Source: Chamaecyparis obtusa
Lineage: Eukaryota; Streptophyta; Pinopsida; Cupressales; Cupressaceae
Assembly: GCA_027943335.1 (NCBI GenBank)
Contig: BSBK01000970.1
Span: 1,649,001-1,713,000 of the forward strand
Length of the DNA: 64,000 nucleotides
Reading direction: 5' to 3'
Part shown: piece after piece, positions 11,061 to 24,540 of the stretch
Position numbering within the stretch: the first letter of the stretch is position 1
Layout of the letters: the number at the start of each line of letters is the position of its first letter
Made by a program: the position numbers and the translations under genes
The notes under the pieces: generated by a model
Database searches by the model: none
Told to the model about the DNA's origin: nothing
What the model saw: only the letters and a program-made list of their open reading frames with translations

Positions 11061-14000
11061 ATAGGATTAATTGATGAACTATTCATTCACTTCTCACTAA
11101 AGGTCCTCCCATGTTTCTACTCACACCCTTTGCAACACATTTTCTCTAAAACTCTTTAGTTGCAAAATCTCCTATTTCCTCTCTTAATGTTGAATATTCT
11201 TTTTGTATTCCTAATCCCAATGCCATATAACCTTCTATTTACCCTCACTTTAGTACTATTATAACACCAACTTAAACAATAACGAAGGCATTCAAAAGGG
11301 ATTTCAGATTTTAAGAATTTGACATGATGGCACATAAAATACAGGTATGCATAATGACACATATATGACACAAGGGTATAGACTCCCCCAAACCTATAAC
11401 GAAGCATGTATCCATGCAGGCTTAGGAGGAAGGATGATGTAATGATGGAATTAGAAAAATATATGCTATGTGATATATCAATATTAAAGTATAGCTATTT
11501 AATAAATGCATCTAAAGTAATGAATACAAAAAAATTTCCATGCACGTACCTCGATTATTGTGTTTGATATGAAGTATTTTGTGATGAAGAAAGACAAAAA
11601 AATTTGTAGTGCCTCTCTCATTTTCCTCTTCGCACAAACATCCTAATGGTGAGGTTTCAACCTTCACACTCATTGAGTATGATCATGTTGGTCCCATGTG
11701 AGGGTAAACCGTCAGGAGGGATCTGATTTTAGAGCATATTTTTGATGCCCTGTGTTAATGTGGAGATGTTGGGTGTGGTTTAGGATGGTAGTTTGGTAAT
11801 TATTAGAGATAGGGATGACTCAATATTGAGTTGTATTGATTCTTTCTTATTGTTTTATGATGGCATTGTGAGATGCACCTAGTTCAATTTAATCTTGGGT
11901 TTATCATGAGGTTATCATTGGGGTCGTGACGGATTTATTGAGGGACCCTACCCCGATCGTGCCATTGCATTTCTTCTATCTGTATTATAGACTCGGTATT
12001 TAGATACCCCATGTTGATGCATTATGGATTTATATTCTGATGGATAGAGTTTTGACCACACTGATTTGTGATGTACTCTTTTTCATGTTGCTTATACTTT
12101 TTTTCATGTTGCTTATGTACTCATGTCAATGTTTCTAGGATACACTATGTTTTCTTAAGGGCTAAATGAATTCAACTAATTTTCTTACTATAGAGAATTT
12201 GAGTGCATGTTTTGAGGGGTTTGAATGGGAATCAAGAAATTTAAATTATAATGAGATGAGATGTAAATTCTAATGAAGTAAATTTTGTTTTCCTTGTGTA
12301 TGTAATTTCTAATAGAAAATGTAGTAGAAAAGGTGAGTAGAGTCGTGAATTGAGTAGGTAGAATGTACCCTTAAGGAATTTTGAAATGTTACTATTGGTT
12401 ATGAATGCTTACAAAAATGACCATTTGAATTTATATTAGGTTGAGATGTGAATTAACTAGAAGTTGATTTTAGGTCTTGATGTTAGGAAAGAGATTTCTA
12501 GGTATTATGCTTTGATTATTGATTTAAGAAATATAATTCCAAGTGATTACAAAATCAATTGAAATGTTAATATTTTCTTGATTATGAAAGGGATTTTGGG
12601 ATACTTGTGAATATTGTATTTTTAGAGATTTTGTAGTTAAGGAAATTCTGAGTATTACGCTTTGATATTATATTGATGTGAGAAATGTGAATCAATTGAA
12701 ATGTTGTATGTAAATGATTTAGATTGTTTGTGATAAATGTGTTTCTTAGAATATTATGATATTGAAATTTAATAGATTTTGAGTAAATGCATTCTTGTGA
12801 AAAGTGAATTTCATATGATGTGAAATGTAGTTAGATTTTATGATGATTTAGGAGATATTTCCATGCTTTGATTTTCAGGTCTTTATGATTATGGTATTTG
12901 ATTAATTATTTAATTTAGAATATTATGCTTTAGTTTCATGTGGATGCAAGAATTGTTTATGTGCGATGATCATGGTTAATGAATTAAGTTATTTGATATA
13001 TATGTGTTCTTGAAATAACTTGTTTAAAATTAAGAAATGCATTCTTGAGATTTAGTGAATTGCATGTGATGTTGTGTAGATGGAATTAGATTATATAATG
13101 TATTTTTATGTGATTATTAATGATGTATTTTTATATATATGTCGTTGATCTTTCATGAGCTATTGATATTTTTATCTAGTGTGCAGGAAATTGACCATGG
13201 AATTAAATTAGGGGAAATTAAAGATGGATACATGTTAGAAAAATCTTGTAAAGCCAAGGTTATCTCCAAAGGAAGAAATAACCTAGTTGTTATGTATAAT
13301 GTTGTCAAGTAATGTTTGATTGTATTATTTAATTATGTTTATTTTTATTTTAAATTAATGTCTACTTGGCATGCCATGTGTGTAGTGATGTGTTGTAACT
13401 TTATGTGGTGTCAATTGACACGTGTTGTGAGTTGGCATGGCCAAGTGCATTGTTTATTAGTTGTCTTCCACCTTTGAGTCACCTTGTAGAATCCCAAGGT
13501 TAGGTATCTTGGTTGTTGAGACTTGGGAGGGAATCTTATTTCAAATTTTCGTGAGTTAACTCTTAGTGGGCTTTTGAGAGGTTAAAAGTAGCCCTAGGAG
13601 TTAATTAGGGTTAAAATGAGATAACCACATAGGTGTACTTTGGGTTGGAGGTCAAATTTTGACCAATAGGATGTTTTTAGACCATTTTTTCCTCTTCTAA
13701 AAATGTCTTTTTGGAAGGTGATGAATTTGGCAAGTGTGACATGTCTTCTTCTCTTTACAATTTTGAATTTCCCTCTTGTTGGAGAGAGAACCCTAGGATA
13801 GAGTGCCCAATCATGTTTGAGGTTAGGTAGGGTTTTCCTTTTTAGTGAGATGGAGAGGAATTTGGTAGGTTCCTTGTCCACTCTCCAATTTTAGAGACTT
13901 CTAGTAGACTTAGGAGGTTTTGGTGGACTTAGCAAGGAAGGATTGTAGGAAAGGGAGCTCTTCTCAAACCCTCATTTCCATAGCTTGGAGTAAGGTTGTT

Positions 14001-16209
14001 TACCTTGTCATGGAAGACTCTTTTCTTTTACTTGTATGAAAAATGTAGATTTTTGGTGTGTTATTGTTTATGATTTTGTGAAGCTTTATGCTTGCTTTCA
14101 TTGCTTCTTGTTTATGGATATTTGTTAGTTTTGTTTTAGTTTCCATATTTTATTGGGGTGTGAAAGTCCATACTCACCCTTGGGAAGGAAGAGAGCCTTG
14201 ATGGGTGAAGGGCTTTAGTTGGGAATGCCCATTTAGTGTAGAGTCCTTCCTCAATGAGGAAGGGGATGACGCATGGATATATGGGCACCATGTTTCCATT
14301 TTTGTATATTTATATTTGGGGGTCATAAGGGTTGTTATTTGTGTATGGAAATGGAAGGAATGGTACTTTTGATTATGGCCTTGTGAAGGTATTGGTAATT
14401 GTTTTTGGGCCTTGTTGAAGGTATGATTTCACATTTGAATGGCTTCTCCTACTTGGGTACTTTCCACCTTCACCCCTCTTATGGGTCCAAGGTGAACCAT
14501 TGCGTAAAATCCTTGGGAAGAGAATTTTATGTGATTATGTGTTTGTTGGTTTTTATGGTGTATGTGTGTTTGAAGCATGTTTGTACCCATGTCCATCTTT
14601 GTTTCCCCAAGCTTGGGGGTGCCAATGTAATGGCCTAGGTTGGGAGGTGAGCCTCCATGGTCAAGTGGCTTTCTTATTGCAAAATTTTACTTGGAAAGAT
14701 ATCTAGTTTTGTGGAAGAAAAAAAATATTTAGTCAATTTCTACTTGCAGATTTTTGTGTAAAATGGGCTAAAAAAAGCCATGTGTAGAAAGTTGTGTAAA
14801 AGGTCATGTAAATGTCTAAATGCATGAAAAATGCTTGTAAAAGTTTGTATTGGTATGTGCAATTCTCTCCATAATTTTCTATGTATTTCTAAAGAAAGAA
14901 AGTGTAAAAAAGGTGATTCCTTATGCTTGAATGCAACAATAAATCTTTCTAGTTTGTTTTCCCATATGCAAAAAAAAATAGATTTTCTTTATATTTGATT
15001 ATCTCTTCCTTATGTAGACAAAATTTACTTCAAGTATTTATTTGAAAGAAAAGACAAAAGTTAATGTAGATTTGCTTTCCTAATTACCTATGGAAGAATA
15101 AATTTCATTTTGACATCATGTTAGTTTAAAATAAAAAGTCTTGTATATACACCTATGTATATATACATAGATGTATATACCCTATTGGAATACATTGCTA
15201 TGTTGATGTTTAAAAAAAATAGACTTAGTTATTCTCTATCTTTCCTCTTGTTAATTTTGGAAGAGTATATATGAATGTATATACACACCCTTGGTGTGTA
15301 TACACACACACATGTATACTTATGTGTATATACACACATGTATATTTATGTATATGCAAAACTTGAAAATCTTCATCTTCTTCTTGCTCCTTGCCAAACC
15401 TGCAATAAACAAATGAGAGATTAGGGTTTTGGTAGATGTTTTATTCTTATTCTAACCCTAATTTCAAATTAGGGTTAGGGCTATCTTTTTGGAGTCATTT
15501 TAAATTTTAATTTTTAATCAAGGTATCAGTAAATTATGTCCAAATTTTAATCTTTGTTTTATTATAATTTAATGATTGTTGACTTTTCACAGTCAATTTA
15601 TTTTGAATTCTATTTTAATATTATTTTATTAATCATTGAGATTTTAAAAAGATTCATTTTTATTATTTAGTAGGATTCTATTTGGATTTAAATCTCTGTC
15701 TTATTTTAATTTAATGACTATTGACTTTAGACAGTCACTTTAATTTGAATTCTGATTTATTTTTTATTTTTTATATTCATTGGGATTCTAAAAATATTCA
15801 TTTATTATTTAGTGGGATTCTAATATTTGGCTTTTGGAGCCATTTTTAATTTTTAATTATGACTTTTCCTTTAATTCTAGCTTAGTCTTTTAATTTTTGT
15901 TTAATTATATTTAATGACAGTTGACTTTGCACAGTCACCTTTTTTAATTCTGATTTAATAATATTATTATTTATTCTTGAGATTTTAAACAGATTTTCTT
16001 TTATTATTAATTTTGGGATTTTAAATTTATTTATTTTTCTATTAACCATAAAATATATTAACTTGAAACGAGAGTTTACATCAGTTTAAATTTTACAAAA
16101 AAATACATTTGCCCAAGTATACGCAAGGAAACTGCATAGGAACCACATTACATACAAAAAAAACTTTTAACGTATCATCTAATTAGAGTACTTAAGCAAA
16201 AAGATGGTT

Positions 16210-19200
16210 TTATCTAGGAAACCAGGTCATCCATGGCCACTGGTGGTCTGCCCACTTGAGGCACAGGTCACCATGGAAGATGATGTTGTAGGGGTTCGAG
16301 AAGTAAGCCTCCCACAATAGTGGAAGAAGTGTTGCTACAGGCGGTATATACATAGAGTCCTCCTTGGATGGCTGGCTGGTGACACATATTGGGAGGATGT
16401 ATGGTAGGCTGGCTGGCTGGTGATCCTGGTTCAAATTTGTCGACTCACTGCAGGTGATCTCCTGATCGTCTACCATGGTGGTCTCATGCTCGATTATTGT
16501 GGTGGCATCTTGATCGGATCCTTCCCCTATCTACTGAGATTGTACACCTTGATCAACTATATCTCCTATGTCAGTTTGTGGTTCTGCTTCTTTCCTCTGA
16601 TCATTGATCTGTTGAAGCATCTGTCCAATAGTGATGTCAAAGTTGAATTCAACATCGGCCCCGGTAGTCATGTTGTACATGACCTAATCTCCGTCTAGTA
16701 CCTCTCTTACTTTACAAACAACTCTCAAGGCTTGGTGTTCTTTCACCTGCATAACCACAGTAACCTACGAGGAAACATTAAGGGTGATGAGCCTCCACAG
16801 AGACTCAGTGAGAGTTCTACTCCTACTATTGAATATATTATCATTCCTAAACTTCCACATATGCCAGAGTATATGTGATGAAGGGTGCTCCCCTTAATAC
16901 CACAAACACATAACAAAAATAGAGAAACAACAACAATATGCAAGAATAGAAAATGGGCTTCTTATTATCTCTGCAAATGTGGAATTACAAATTTTCAGAA
17001 TTACAATATGCAAAGCCACATGGGCATTCCCTTACAATATTCTATAGGACAAAGCCTCGAATCAATGCCCAGATCTACTACCCAAAACTACCCTAGACAA
17101 CACTATGAGCCTTCTTTATATAGGCAATTTCCACAGCCCGAGAAGGTTCCAAAAATTTAGCCCTTAAGGCCGACTATACATAGAATTATTTTATTTTCAC
17201 AATTTTTACAAATAGGGTCGGCTCAAAGAAATACAAAATATGCTTTTAGGTAGCCCAACTTTCAGAGGCCATAACGTTTTAACCGTAGCTCCATTTTTCT
17301 ATGTAACTACTTTTTGGAAACGCCATGATGAGATCTACAGTGCCTAACATGTGCTAGCACTAGTCAACCGAAGGTCGATTGCAATTCGGAGCCTCTAAGG
17401 CCTTCAAAATTGACCTGAACATTTTGTACCCAAAAACCTCAATAACTTCACCAATACTGATGATGTTGCAATGAAACTCAACTGGTAGGCTGAAATGACT
17501 AGGATGAACCTCCAACTATGAAATCAGAACATTCTGAGATCATATGACCAACTTACTAAAAATAGTAAGTTTCCATAAATAGCAGCTCTACACAAGATAG
17601 CCCTTATTGAAAAGCAAATAGAAATATTTTTGGGTGATGCAAGATTGCTCTTACACCCAGGATGCTCTTGCATCAATATGAAAAGAAAGAGAAGCCCAAA
17701 AATGATTGAAACATTTGTTTAGACTCAACAATGAACTGGAAATGATATTAAGAACATGGAAATTGCAATTAAGTTTCAAGCCAAAAATACTCCATATGGT
17801 AGTGGAAAACTGATAATCAAAGAAAATGTGGAGGATGGTTTCGAGTTTAGTGCAGAAGGAGCAGGGATTTGGTTCTTTGGAGGGTGTCTTAATGGGTAAC
17901 CTATACAGAAGGAAATGCCACATGAAGCAGAGGATTTTGGGTTCTGTAGGGGTGTGCTAGAGCTTGCACTAGTATTTTCTCCAAGTGGTAGGGTCTAAGC
18001 TCACATTCCACTTGATGTTAAGGTGGTTAAAGATGTCTTCTTTACTTGCAAGCATTCTATAGACTGCCTTGACTTTGGTATTCAACAGTGGGGTTCCATC
18101 CGACCATTTGATGAGGTCCATCCTGTCTGAATCCACCGATGTGTTTCTGGGGAGATTAAGGGTTGAACAAGCATCTCTAATAGTGGTGTAGGTTCTCCAT
18201 TGGGAGGGGGGTAGGTCATATCTAGCAGAAATTTCTTCCCATGGGATTAGGTTCTCATTTTCAATGATATCAGAAAAGCAACTAATACCCACTGCATTCC
18301 ATTTCTTAGCTGAGCAGCCCTACAGCTAAGCTAACGGCTTATCTCCTTTATATAGATTCCATCAGATGGACCTTTCCCCACAAACATTTTGAAGTTGATC
18401 AAGAAGGTTATTTCCTATTATACTGGATCTAATTTCCTCCCATCCCTTCCAAATAGATTGAAAAACCTCAAATCTTGTAATAATGACCCTGAATTTCCCT
18501 GCTATGAGGTCAATGAGAGGCAGATTCTTCCATTGTCTAGCCTGGGTAGGAGTACCTCTGCTAATGTTGTGTCTCACCAGGACCTTCCAAGGTTCATTTC
18601 CTTGAGAGGTTTTAGCTACCCACTTAACTGCCAGAGCATTTCCTTTCCACCTGATATCTTTGAGCCCTAGGCCTCCTTGCTTGGTGGATCTTGTGCACCA
18701 GTCCCACCTCACATCATGAGATTTTTTGTTTCCTTTTCCATTTGACCACAGATAATTCTGAATAGCTTTATGTATGAAATTAATCTTCCCTTTGTTAAAT
18801 AGCTAGGCTGAGAAGTACTATATGGGGTATGCAACCAGTATCTTTTGGCACACCTGAAGTCTCCCTGCCAACGAAAGGTATCTGTTGTTCCATTTCTCCA
18901 ACTTCACTTCTATGTTATTCTTCACCTAGTTCCACATGCTTTTAAGATCTGGTTTGATAGAGAATGGAATGCCAAGATATCTAACTTGATGAAGAGGGCC
19001 TCCCCAAGAAAAGCCAAATTGGTTGCACCATCCAGGTGGGGAGTCTTCCCAACCCAGAAGGGTTGACTTAGGTATGGACACCTTGCTGCCTGAGGCTAGA
19101 CAGAAGATGTCTAGTTTTCCCATGAGGTACTTGAAGTTAGCTTCACTCATCTCTACTATGAGAGAGGTGTCATTAGAAAACTAGATATTTATGAGTTCCT

Positions 19201-21318
19201 CATCATTGGGAAAGCTAACTCTCCTAACCTTTGGAGAAATGGAATGATATCTTAATATGTAATACAAGGAATCTGCTGCAATGACAAATAGGTCTGGAGC
19301 CAGTGGGCATCATTGCCTTATAGATCTGGTTAATTGGAATGGTTCAAACCTAGTTCCATTAACTTCAACTACTGCGGTAGCCCCTTTCATTAAGGTCAGT
19401 ACCATTCTATTGAATTCTTTAGGGAAGCCCAGAGCTTCCAACATCATAATAATAAACTACCATTATATCATGTCATAGGCCGTTTCATAGTCTATTAATA
19501 GCATACTGACCTATTGACTAGAACTCCTTGCCCACTCCATAGTCTCCCAGCAAGTAATGAGGTTCTCCAAAATATATCTACCTTTTACAAACCCGGTTTG
19601 GGTGGGGCTGATAACTTTGGGAAGTATATCTACCAACCTCCTAGCCAGCACTTTGGCCAAAATTTTGTATGACACATTTAATAGGGTGATGGGTCTCTAG
19701 TTTTTTATCAGCGTTTTATCTCCCTCCTTAGGGATAAGTTTAATGCACCCAGTGTTAATTTCTATCCCAAGGGAGCCTATATCAATGGTCTCATTGTAGA
19801 CCTGCAGTAGATCCTAAGCAATCCAATCTATGTTGCTCTTGTAGAATTCAATAGGTAGCCCATCAGGACCCGAGGCTTTGTCATTACTCATATTCCCAAT
19901 GGCCTCAATAATTTCTTCTACCGAAAGGGTTCTACTCAAGGAAATTGCATCCTCTTTCTTGAGGGAGGGAGGGATGATGCCTTTAATTCGATTCCTCTTC
20001 TCTCTCATCTCTACTCCTAAATCCTCTGAGGTGAATAGTTTGGAATAGTAGTCTACGAAGGCTTGCAAAATGCCTTCCTAAGTTGAAAAAGTTACTCCTT
20101 CCTGACAAATGCAGCTAATTTTATTCTTAGTCTCCTTAGATTTTAGGAGTTGGAAGAAGAATTTGGATCCTTTGTCCCCTTCCTTGATCCAGTTGGCCCT
20201 TTCCCTAACCTTAGCTCCATTAATCTTGTGTTGTTGCATCTTCCTAAGCGATTCTCTAGCCCAAGCTAGGCTACTACTTGCTTCTTCATCTATAGGGTCC
20301 CTCTAGCTTCTCCACTCTACTTGGTAAAGCTCTTTCTGGAGTTCTATTTCGGCTCTTCTAGAGTCCTTAGCCCACTTCTTCCCTACCACTTGGAACATTG
20401 TCCTCCAACTATTGGTGCATTGGTTCCAATAAGCAATGGCACTCTATTGCTTAACCACTCCATGGTTGAACCACCTAATCAAGAGGGTATCATCCCTGAT
20501 ATCGTCACTTTTCAAAAGTGAAGTGTTGAGGGCAAAGGAGTGCCCTCCTCTCCTAGGGGTTGGGCAGCTCCCTATTTAAAAGATTGAACTAACAACATGA
20601 TGATGATCCGAGAGGGAGTATGGCACCACCCTAACACTTTCACCACCTGCCTCTTTCCTGAATCTGAAGAAATCCTTATTAACATACACCCTATCTAGCA
20701 TGCAATAAATTCTCCTGTTACCCTTCTGGTAGTTAGACTAGGTATGCCAGATACCATTATGATCTTTCTTCTTTCCTGCTAGGGGATCAAACAACTTGAT
20801 TTTCCTGATCATCTTGTCTAGAAGAATTTCTCATTGCCTTTCCATTCCATCCTAGTTCCTCCTCCCTTATCTTGAGGAGATTCCACCATGTTGAAATCCC
20901 CTGCAACCACCCACGAAATGTCCTTCAACTTGCACATCCAATCCCATAACTGAATTCTATCATAATGATCATTCGGTGCATAGACCGAGCATAGCCCAAA
21001 CTCTACATTGTCATCCTTAAAACTCACCCAGACAACTCTATTACATGGAGAGCATCCCCAATCATAAATTTTGTTGGCCCATCTGGGGTGGATAAGGATG
21101 GCACTCCCCCCTTTACCTCTCGAGTGATGGGTGAATACACTCATGGCATCTGACCATATACATTTTAGGGCTATCTCTAAAGAGAATCCTACTACTTTAA
21201 TCTCCTGAAGCAGAAGGAAGTCAAATCCTTTCTGCATTCTAATGAATCTCTTAACCACATACTTCCTGTCTAGGGACTCAAGACCTCTTACATTCCATGT
21301 TGCAAGTTTGAACTCCAT
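16210..21318 (-). pseudogene. LINE ORF2 pseudogene: endonuclease and reverse transcriptase
   Basis: ORF2 nicks target DNA and reverse-transcribes the element RNA there. The start is MEFKLATWNVRGLES (ATG at 21318), a typical APE-type endonuclease beginning. LLQEIKV, SVYAPNDHYDR and WVVAGDFNMVESPQDKGG follow in order. RT blocks then follow: SNDKASGPDGLPIEFYK (about 19850), IKLIPKEGDKTLIKN, ISPTQTGFVKGRYI, and motif A LLIDYETAYD (about 19480). Motif C, normally (Y/F)ADD, reads FSND at 19169-19180, so one catalytic Asp is replaced. A zinc-finger tail is seen at 17651-17923 (CSFCTKLETILHIFFD). A WKFRNDNIF segment and the frame ending WPWMTWFPR mark the C-terminal end. Stops and frameshifts occur throughout. 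The frame containing the ORF2 start is open upstream to 21702, so the end of ORF1 now runs into ORF2 without a stop. Confidence 0.9.
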
Positions 21319-21699
21319 GATCAGACTAAGAATCTTGTTCCATGGGAGCTCAAAAGCTCTTAAAACAATTAGGGAGGGTCCTCTTTTGAATTTTTGAGGG
21401 TTTGATACTGGAAGTATGGTTAGGAGGTCTACCTCTCTTCCTTTTGATCGAGGGGAACTACCTATATCAAGAGATACTCCATCTCCATCCTTGAAATCTG
21501 GGTCTGGCTCCCTAGTGAGGGGCTTCCTGACCTTCTTCTTGGCTTTGAAGGTAAAGTCTGGGGGCTCCTCCTCTCCTACTTCAAACACGGCCAACTCCAT
21601 CCTCTTAATCTCCCCTTCTTCCAAATCATCCCCCGAACTATAGGACTTGGGTACAAGGTTATCCTTGAGGCCAGACAGGCACTTCTCAATTGAGAGGGT

Positions 21700-23080
21700 C
21701 ATCCTTCTGAGGGCTAGCTCTGGGACTGGGGGGCTAGGATCACAGTGAGAGAGAAGTTATTGATCCTATCCTCTTTATCATATGCCTCTCTTGTGGCATC
21801 CAGAGCACCAAAGGAGCACTCTCCCTGGAGTCTCTCTATATTCTGGTTAGACACCATGGGAGAAACGTCACCGATGTCTCTAGCTGAATAGTTGGGATCC
21901 CTCCTTTTGAGGGCTGAGATCTTCTTAATCCTATTAAGGACAATTTGTTGAGCATTAAGCTTCTAGTTTTTGGCACCTGATTCTTTCGGTTTCAACCCAA
22001 AATCCAGGCATTCTACTACTGGTAGTTCAAGAACATCTTTGATATTGGGGCCAGCAAGGGGATTATGGCCAGCCTCATCATTGAAGGATTTTTTGAGTGT
22101 TTCTAGGGAGTTCAAGAGGGCTTCAGAAGTCATAGGAATGGCAATATCGAGGTTTTTAATGGTTTCTGGTCTAGCAATGGTAGATTCATTCCTACCTCTG
22201 TTATTTTTGGAATCAATTTTTTTCCACCTTTGGCTTTTGGGTTAGGGTTCTTCTTATTCAACAAGGGACAATCTTGTCTCTGGTGACCTTCCCTTCTGCA
22301 GAGAAAACATGAATTAAGACCTCCTAGAAAGGAGATAGGGAAAAAGTGGGATTGACTACCAAGGTCAAAGAGGATTTCTCCTAGGAGATCGATCCTTGAG
22401 TTGATCATGATTAGAATTCTAGCATCAATGTGTGGAAGAAGAACATTTGTTTTATCCACCCTGAGGATCATGTCGAAGGGTTCCAGGGCTTGTGAGATCA
22501 TGTTCCACAGAAATGGCAAAATTTTATCTAGGGTAATCTAGCGGGGGCTTGATAGGACCAACACTTCATTGTGGGCTGCATCAGGTGACTAGGGGAGGGC
22601 TCTAAAATTGGCGGTGCCAATTTGCCAGAATTGCTTGGCAATGATTTCCTTCTGGGAGTTAGGGTTCTTAAGGAAGATAAGGAAGAGTCCTCTTTGAATC
22701 ATTCATAGAAAGGAGAAATGGTATCCAAATTTATTACCCCATACATTATGGAGCCAATCATTGAGGAAGGTCCTAGAAGGAATTTTATTAAGGTCTTGGG
22801 CTGCAAGAAAAATAGCAGAGTTTCTAAGAGATTCCTTTTCTTTCTCAATAACCAAAGACATCTGAGCATTAGGTTTGATAACACAAATAGTAGAAGTCTT
22901 AGAACCCTCACCTCCAGCATCAGTTCCATCACCTCCTTTCATAGTTCGGTCACCATCAATCATAAATTTGGCTTCCGGCGGGATAACTATCTCTTCGTTG
23001 AGTGCCTGCTTGAATGACTTGTCGTGACCTCCAGAATTCGCTCTAGGAGAATGAGTTGCCATGGGAGAAGGTAGGGGCAA
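21700..23080 (-). pseudogene. LINE ORF1 pseudogene, RNA-binding CCHC protein
   Basis: In plant L1 elements ORF1 packages the element RNA. The N-terminus begins at 23080 (MPLPSPMATHSPRANSGG) and stays open for 125 codons; it then shifts frame. At 22519-22130 another open piece contains ILRVDKTNVLLPHIDARI, typical of the DUF4283-type domain of plant LINE ORF1. It is followed by a perfect CCHC zinc knuckle, CFLCRREGHQRQDCP (C-x2-C-x4-H-x4-C), near 22310-22265. The rest of the frame is protein-like down to about 21720, where it shifts again into an acidic-basic C-terminal tail (GDDLEEGEIKRMELAVFEVG). At least two frameshifts plus internal stops make it a pseudogene. Confidence 0.85.
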
Positions 23081-24241
23081 TATAGAGGGGTCACATTGAT
23101 TACTTGTTAGACCGGCTGAGGGCCGAGGATGTCAGCGCCCTCCTAATTGCAGAGTCATCTCACTCCATCTCTTTATTCCCTTGATCTCAAGTTCTTAAAC
23201 AAACATGTTCTTGTTGACACCCTCATTCACTAGTAGGTTACAAACGAATACTCAAACAAGGTGATTCAACTAACCCAAGGATTCTAGATTTTAAATATTT
23301 GATTATTGGATAAATGATTTTAATTTATTTTTAAATTTAATAATATTGTATTGTCAATTAAATGGTCTCTTTAATATTTTAATATTATTTCTTGAGATTT
23401 GTCATTTCCAAATTTAATATTTAATATTTAATACTTATTGATTTTTATTAATCTTTTAATATCAAGTCGGTGATAAATTAATATTTATTATTTAAATTGG
23501 TTTTATTATTTTCATTATAAATGGATTTTTTAGGGGATATAAATTTACATGTACAACGTGGGACTTAGGTAAATTATTTATCCCTTATCATTAATGTCAA
23601 TTTAATATTAATATTTATTTATATGATTATTAAATCCTTTTTAATGTATAAATTAAATAAATAAACAAACTTTGGAGCTTTATGACTTAGGTAAAAATAT
23701 TACATTTTAATTTAAAATATTTGAACATTATTATTTAAATGGGTAATAATTTCTTGACCTTAGTTTCCGCATGGGATTATTATCTTGGTTTTATTTTATC
23801 TTTTATATATTGAGGTTATTTTTGCAATTTCTAATCTAGTTAGTAACATGGTTCGTGATAGGGCCACTAGGGTTACTAATGCAATTGATTAAATTGTTAT
23901 TTTTAAATTAACCATTTTTTAATGTGTTGACCCAACTTTTGACTTTTTATCTTTATCCATGTTTTAATTTCTCTTTGGTTTAAATCTCTCTTATTAACTC
24001 CTATTTAAACCCGATTAGGGTTTCTTAGAGACCTAGTTAAGGTTTTCGAGTTAACTAATGCAATTAACAATCAAGGGATGTTTGCAAGTCAGTGCATGCT
24101 ATGATACCTCTTGTGAGTTAACATGTCTTGGGTTATGCAATCATACTTGTTAAATGAACCTTAGTGTGTTGGCTTTTGTCATTTGTGCTTTTAAAAAAAT
24201 ATGTTGTGTGTGTTTTGTCCTAAATTTTGGGCATGACATTT

Positions 24242-24253
24242 TGGTATCAGAGC
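24242..24253 (+). promoter_or_regulatory. Primer-binding site of the giant LTR element
   Basis: TGGTATCAGAGC starts three bases after the LTR end at 24238. This 12-mer is complementary to the 3' end of initiator methionine tRNA and is the standard plant LTR-retrotransposon PBS. It fixes the 5' LTR end and the + orientation. Confidence 0.93.
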
Positions 24254-24307
24254 ATAGTTTCAATGCTTGGAACCTTAAGCCATTGTGTTTCCCCTTTTGT
24301 ATTTGTA

Positions 24308-24540
24308 GGATGCCTCGTTGAGCATGACAAGCACGTAGACATGGAAAGGTCTTAGATATTCTTCTTGATGCGTGAGGAAGTGGATTAGGGAGTTTGGGGA
24401 TATTGGATGGAAATCGAGGTTCCCTCCTTCCTAAAATAGTTATCAACCCAGAAACGGAATATAGTAGCTTCCTTCAAGGTAGGTACTTGACCGAGTCCAT
24501 GCACTTGCTCTGCAACCTCAGTGATGTGTGTTCTCATGCT
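24308..24540 (+). pseudogene. Vestigial ORF after the PBS, possible gag N-terminus
   Basis: From the ATG at 24308 one frame runs to the TAA at 24538-24540 with only three internal stops. All three are TGA, in codons 4, 6 and 22. TGA is the product of C-to-T change in a CGA codon, as expected from methylated CpG. Readable pieces include RRHGKVLDILLDA and GSLLPKIVINPETEYSSFL. The position directly behind the PBS and the basic start suggest a gag N-terminus, but I recognise no domain. Confidence 0.35.

Larger units (their letters stand above)
16027..23286 (-). mobile_element. LINE (L1-type non-LTR retrotransposon), full-length but dead
   Basis: The insertion is bounded by the 10-bp target-site duplication GATTTTAAAT at 16017-16026 and 23287-23296. 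The paralogous 3' LTR has a single related site (GAATTTTAAATATTTG near 41790). Read on the minus strand, the element begins near 23286, carries ORF1 (zinc-knuckle protein) and ORF2 (endonuclease, reverse transcriptase, zinc-finger tail), and ends with a short A-rich tail (AAAAATAAATAA at the 16027 end). At 7260 bp it is full length, but it has many stops and frameshifts and a damaged catalytic box, so it cannot move on its own. It inserted after the host LTR element. Confidence 0.9.
11605..24238 (+). repeat. 5' LTR (about 5.36 kb, split by a LINE)
   Basis: It starts TGTAGTGCCTC at 11605 and ends GGGCATGACA at 24238, with the TG...CA termini expected of an LTR. It is collinear with 27349-41906: the blocks 11605-13380, 13380-16026 and 23297-23410 match 27349-29100, 39121-41780 and 41780-41906. 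The LTR contains a stretch of alternating ATA/TACACA motifs (15140-15360) and a short 'accctaat...attagggttaggg' palindrome near 15450. No protein gene is seen in the LTR. Conserved short frames in both copies exist simply because the copies are paralogous. Confidence 0.85.

Noticed and set aside
13594..13881. Basic 95-codon minus-strand frame that recurs in similar form at 39382-39690
   Set aside because: Both lie at the same place in the two LTRs of one element, so their similarity comes from LTR identity, not from protein selection.
14399..14706. Frames recurring in similar form at 40161-40469
   Set aside because: Same reason: paralogous LTR sequence, with a frame change between copies.
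15450..15485. Telomere-like 'accctaat...attagggttaggg' (also at 41226-41250)
   Set aside because: Only one or two TTAGGG-like units in a short palindrome inside the LTR; not a telomeric array.
16885..17160. 91-codon plus-strand frame inside the LINE
   Set aside because: It is antisense to the C-terminal part of the LINE ORF2 region and has no domain of its own.
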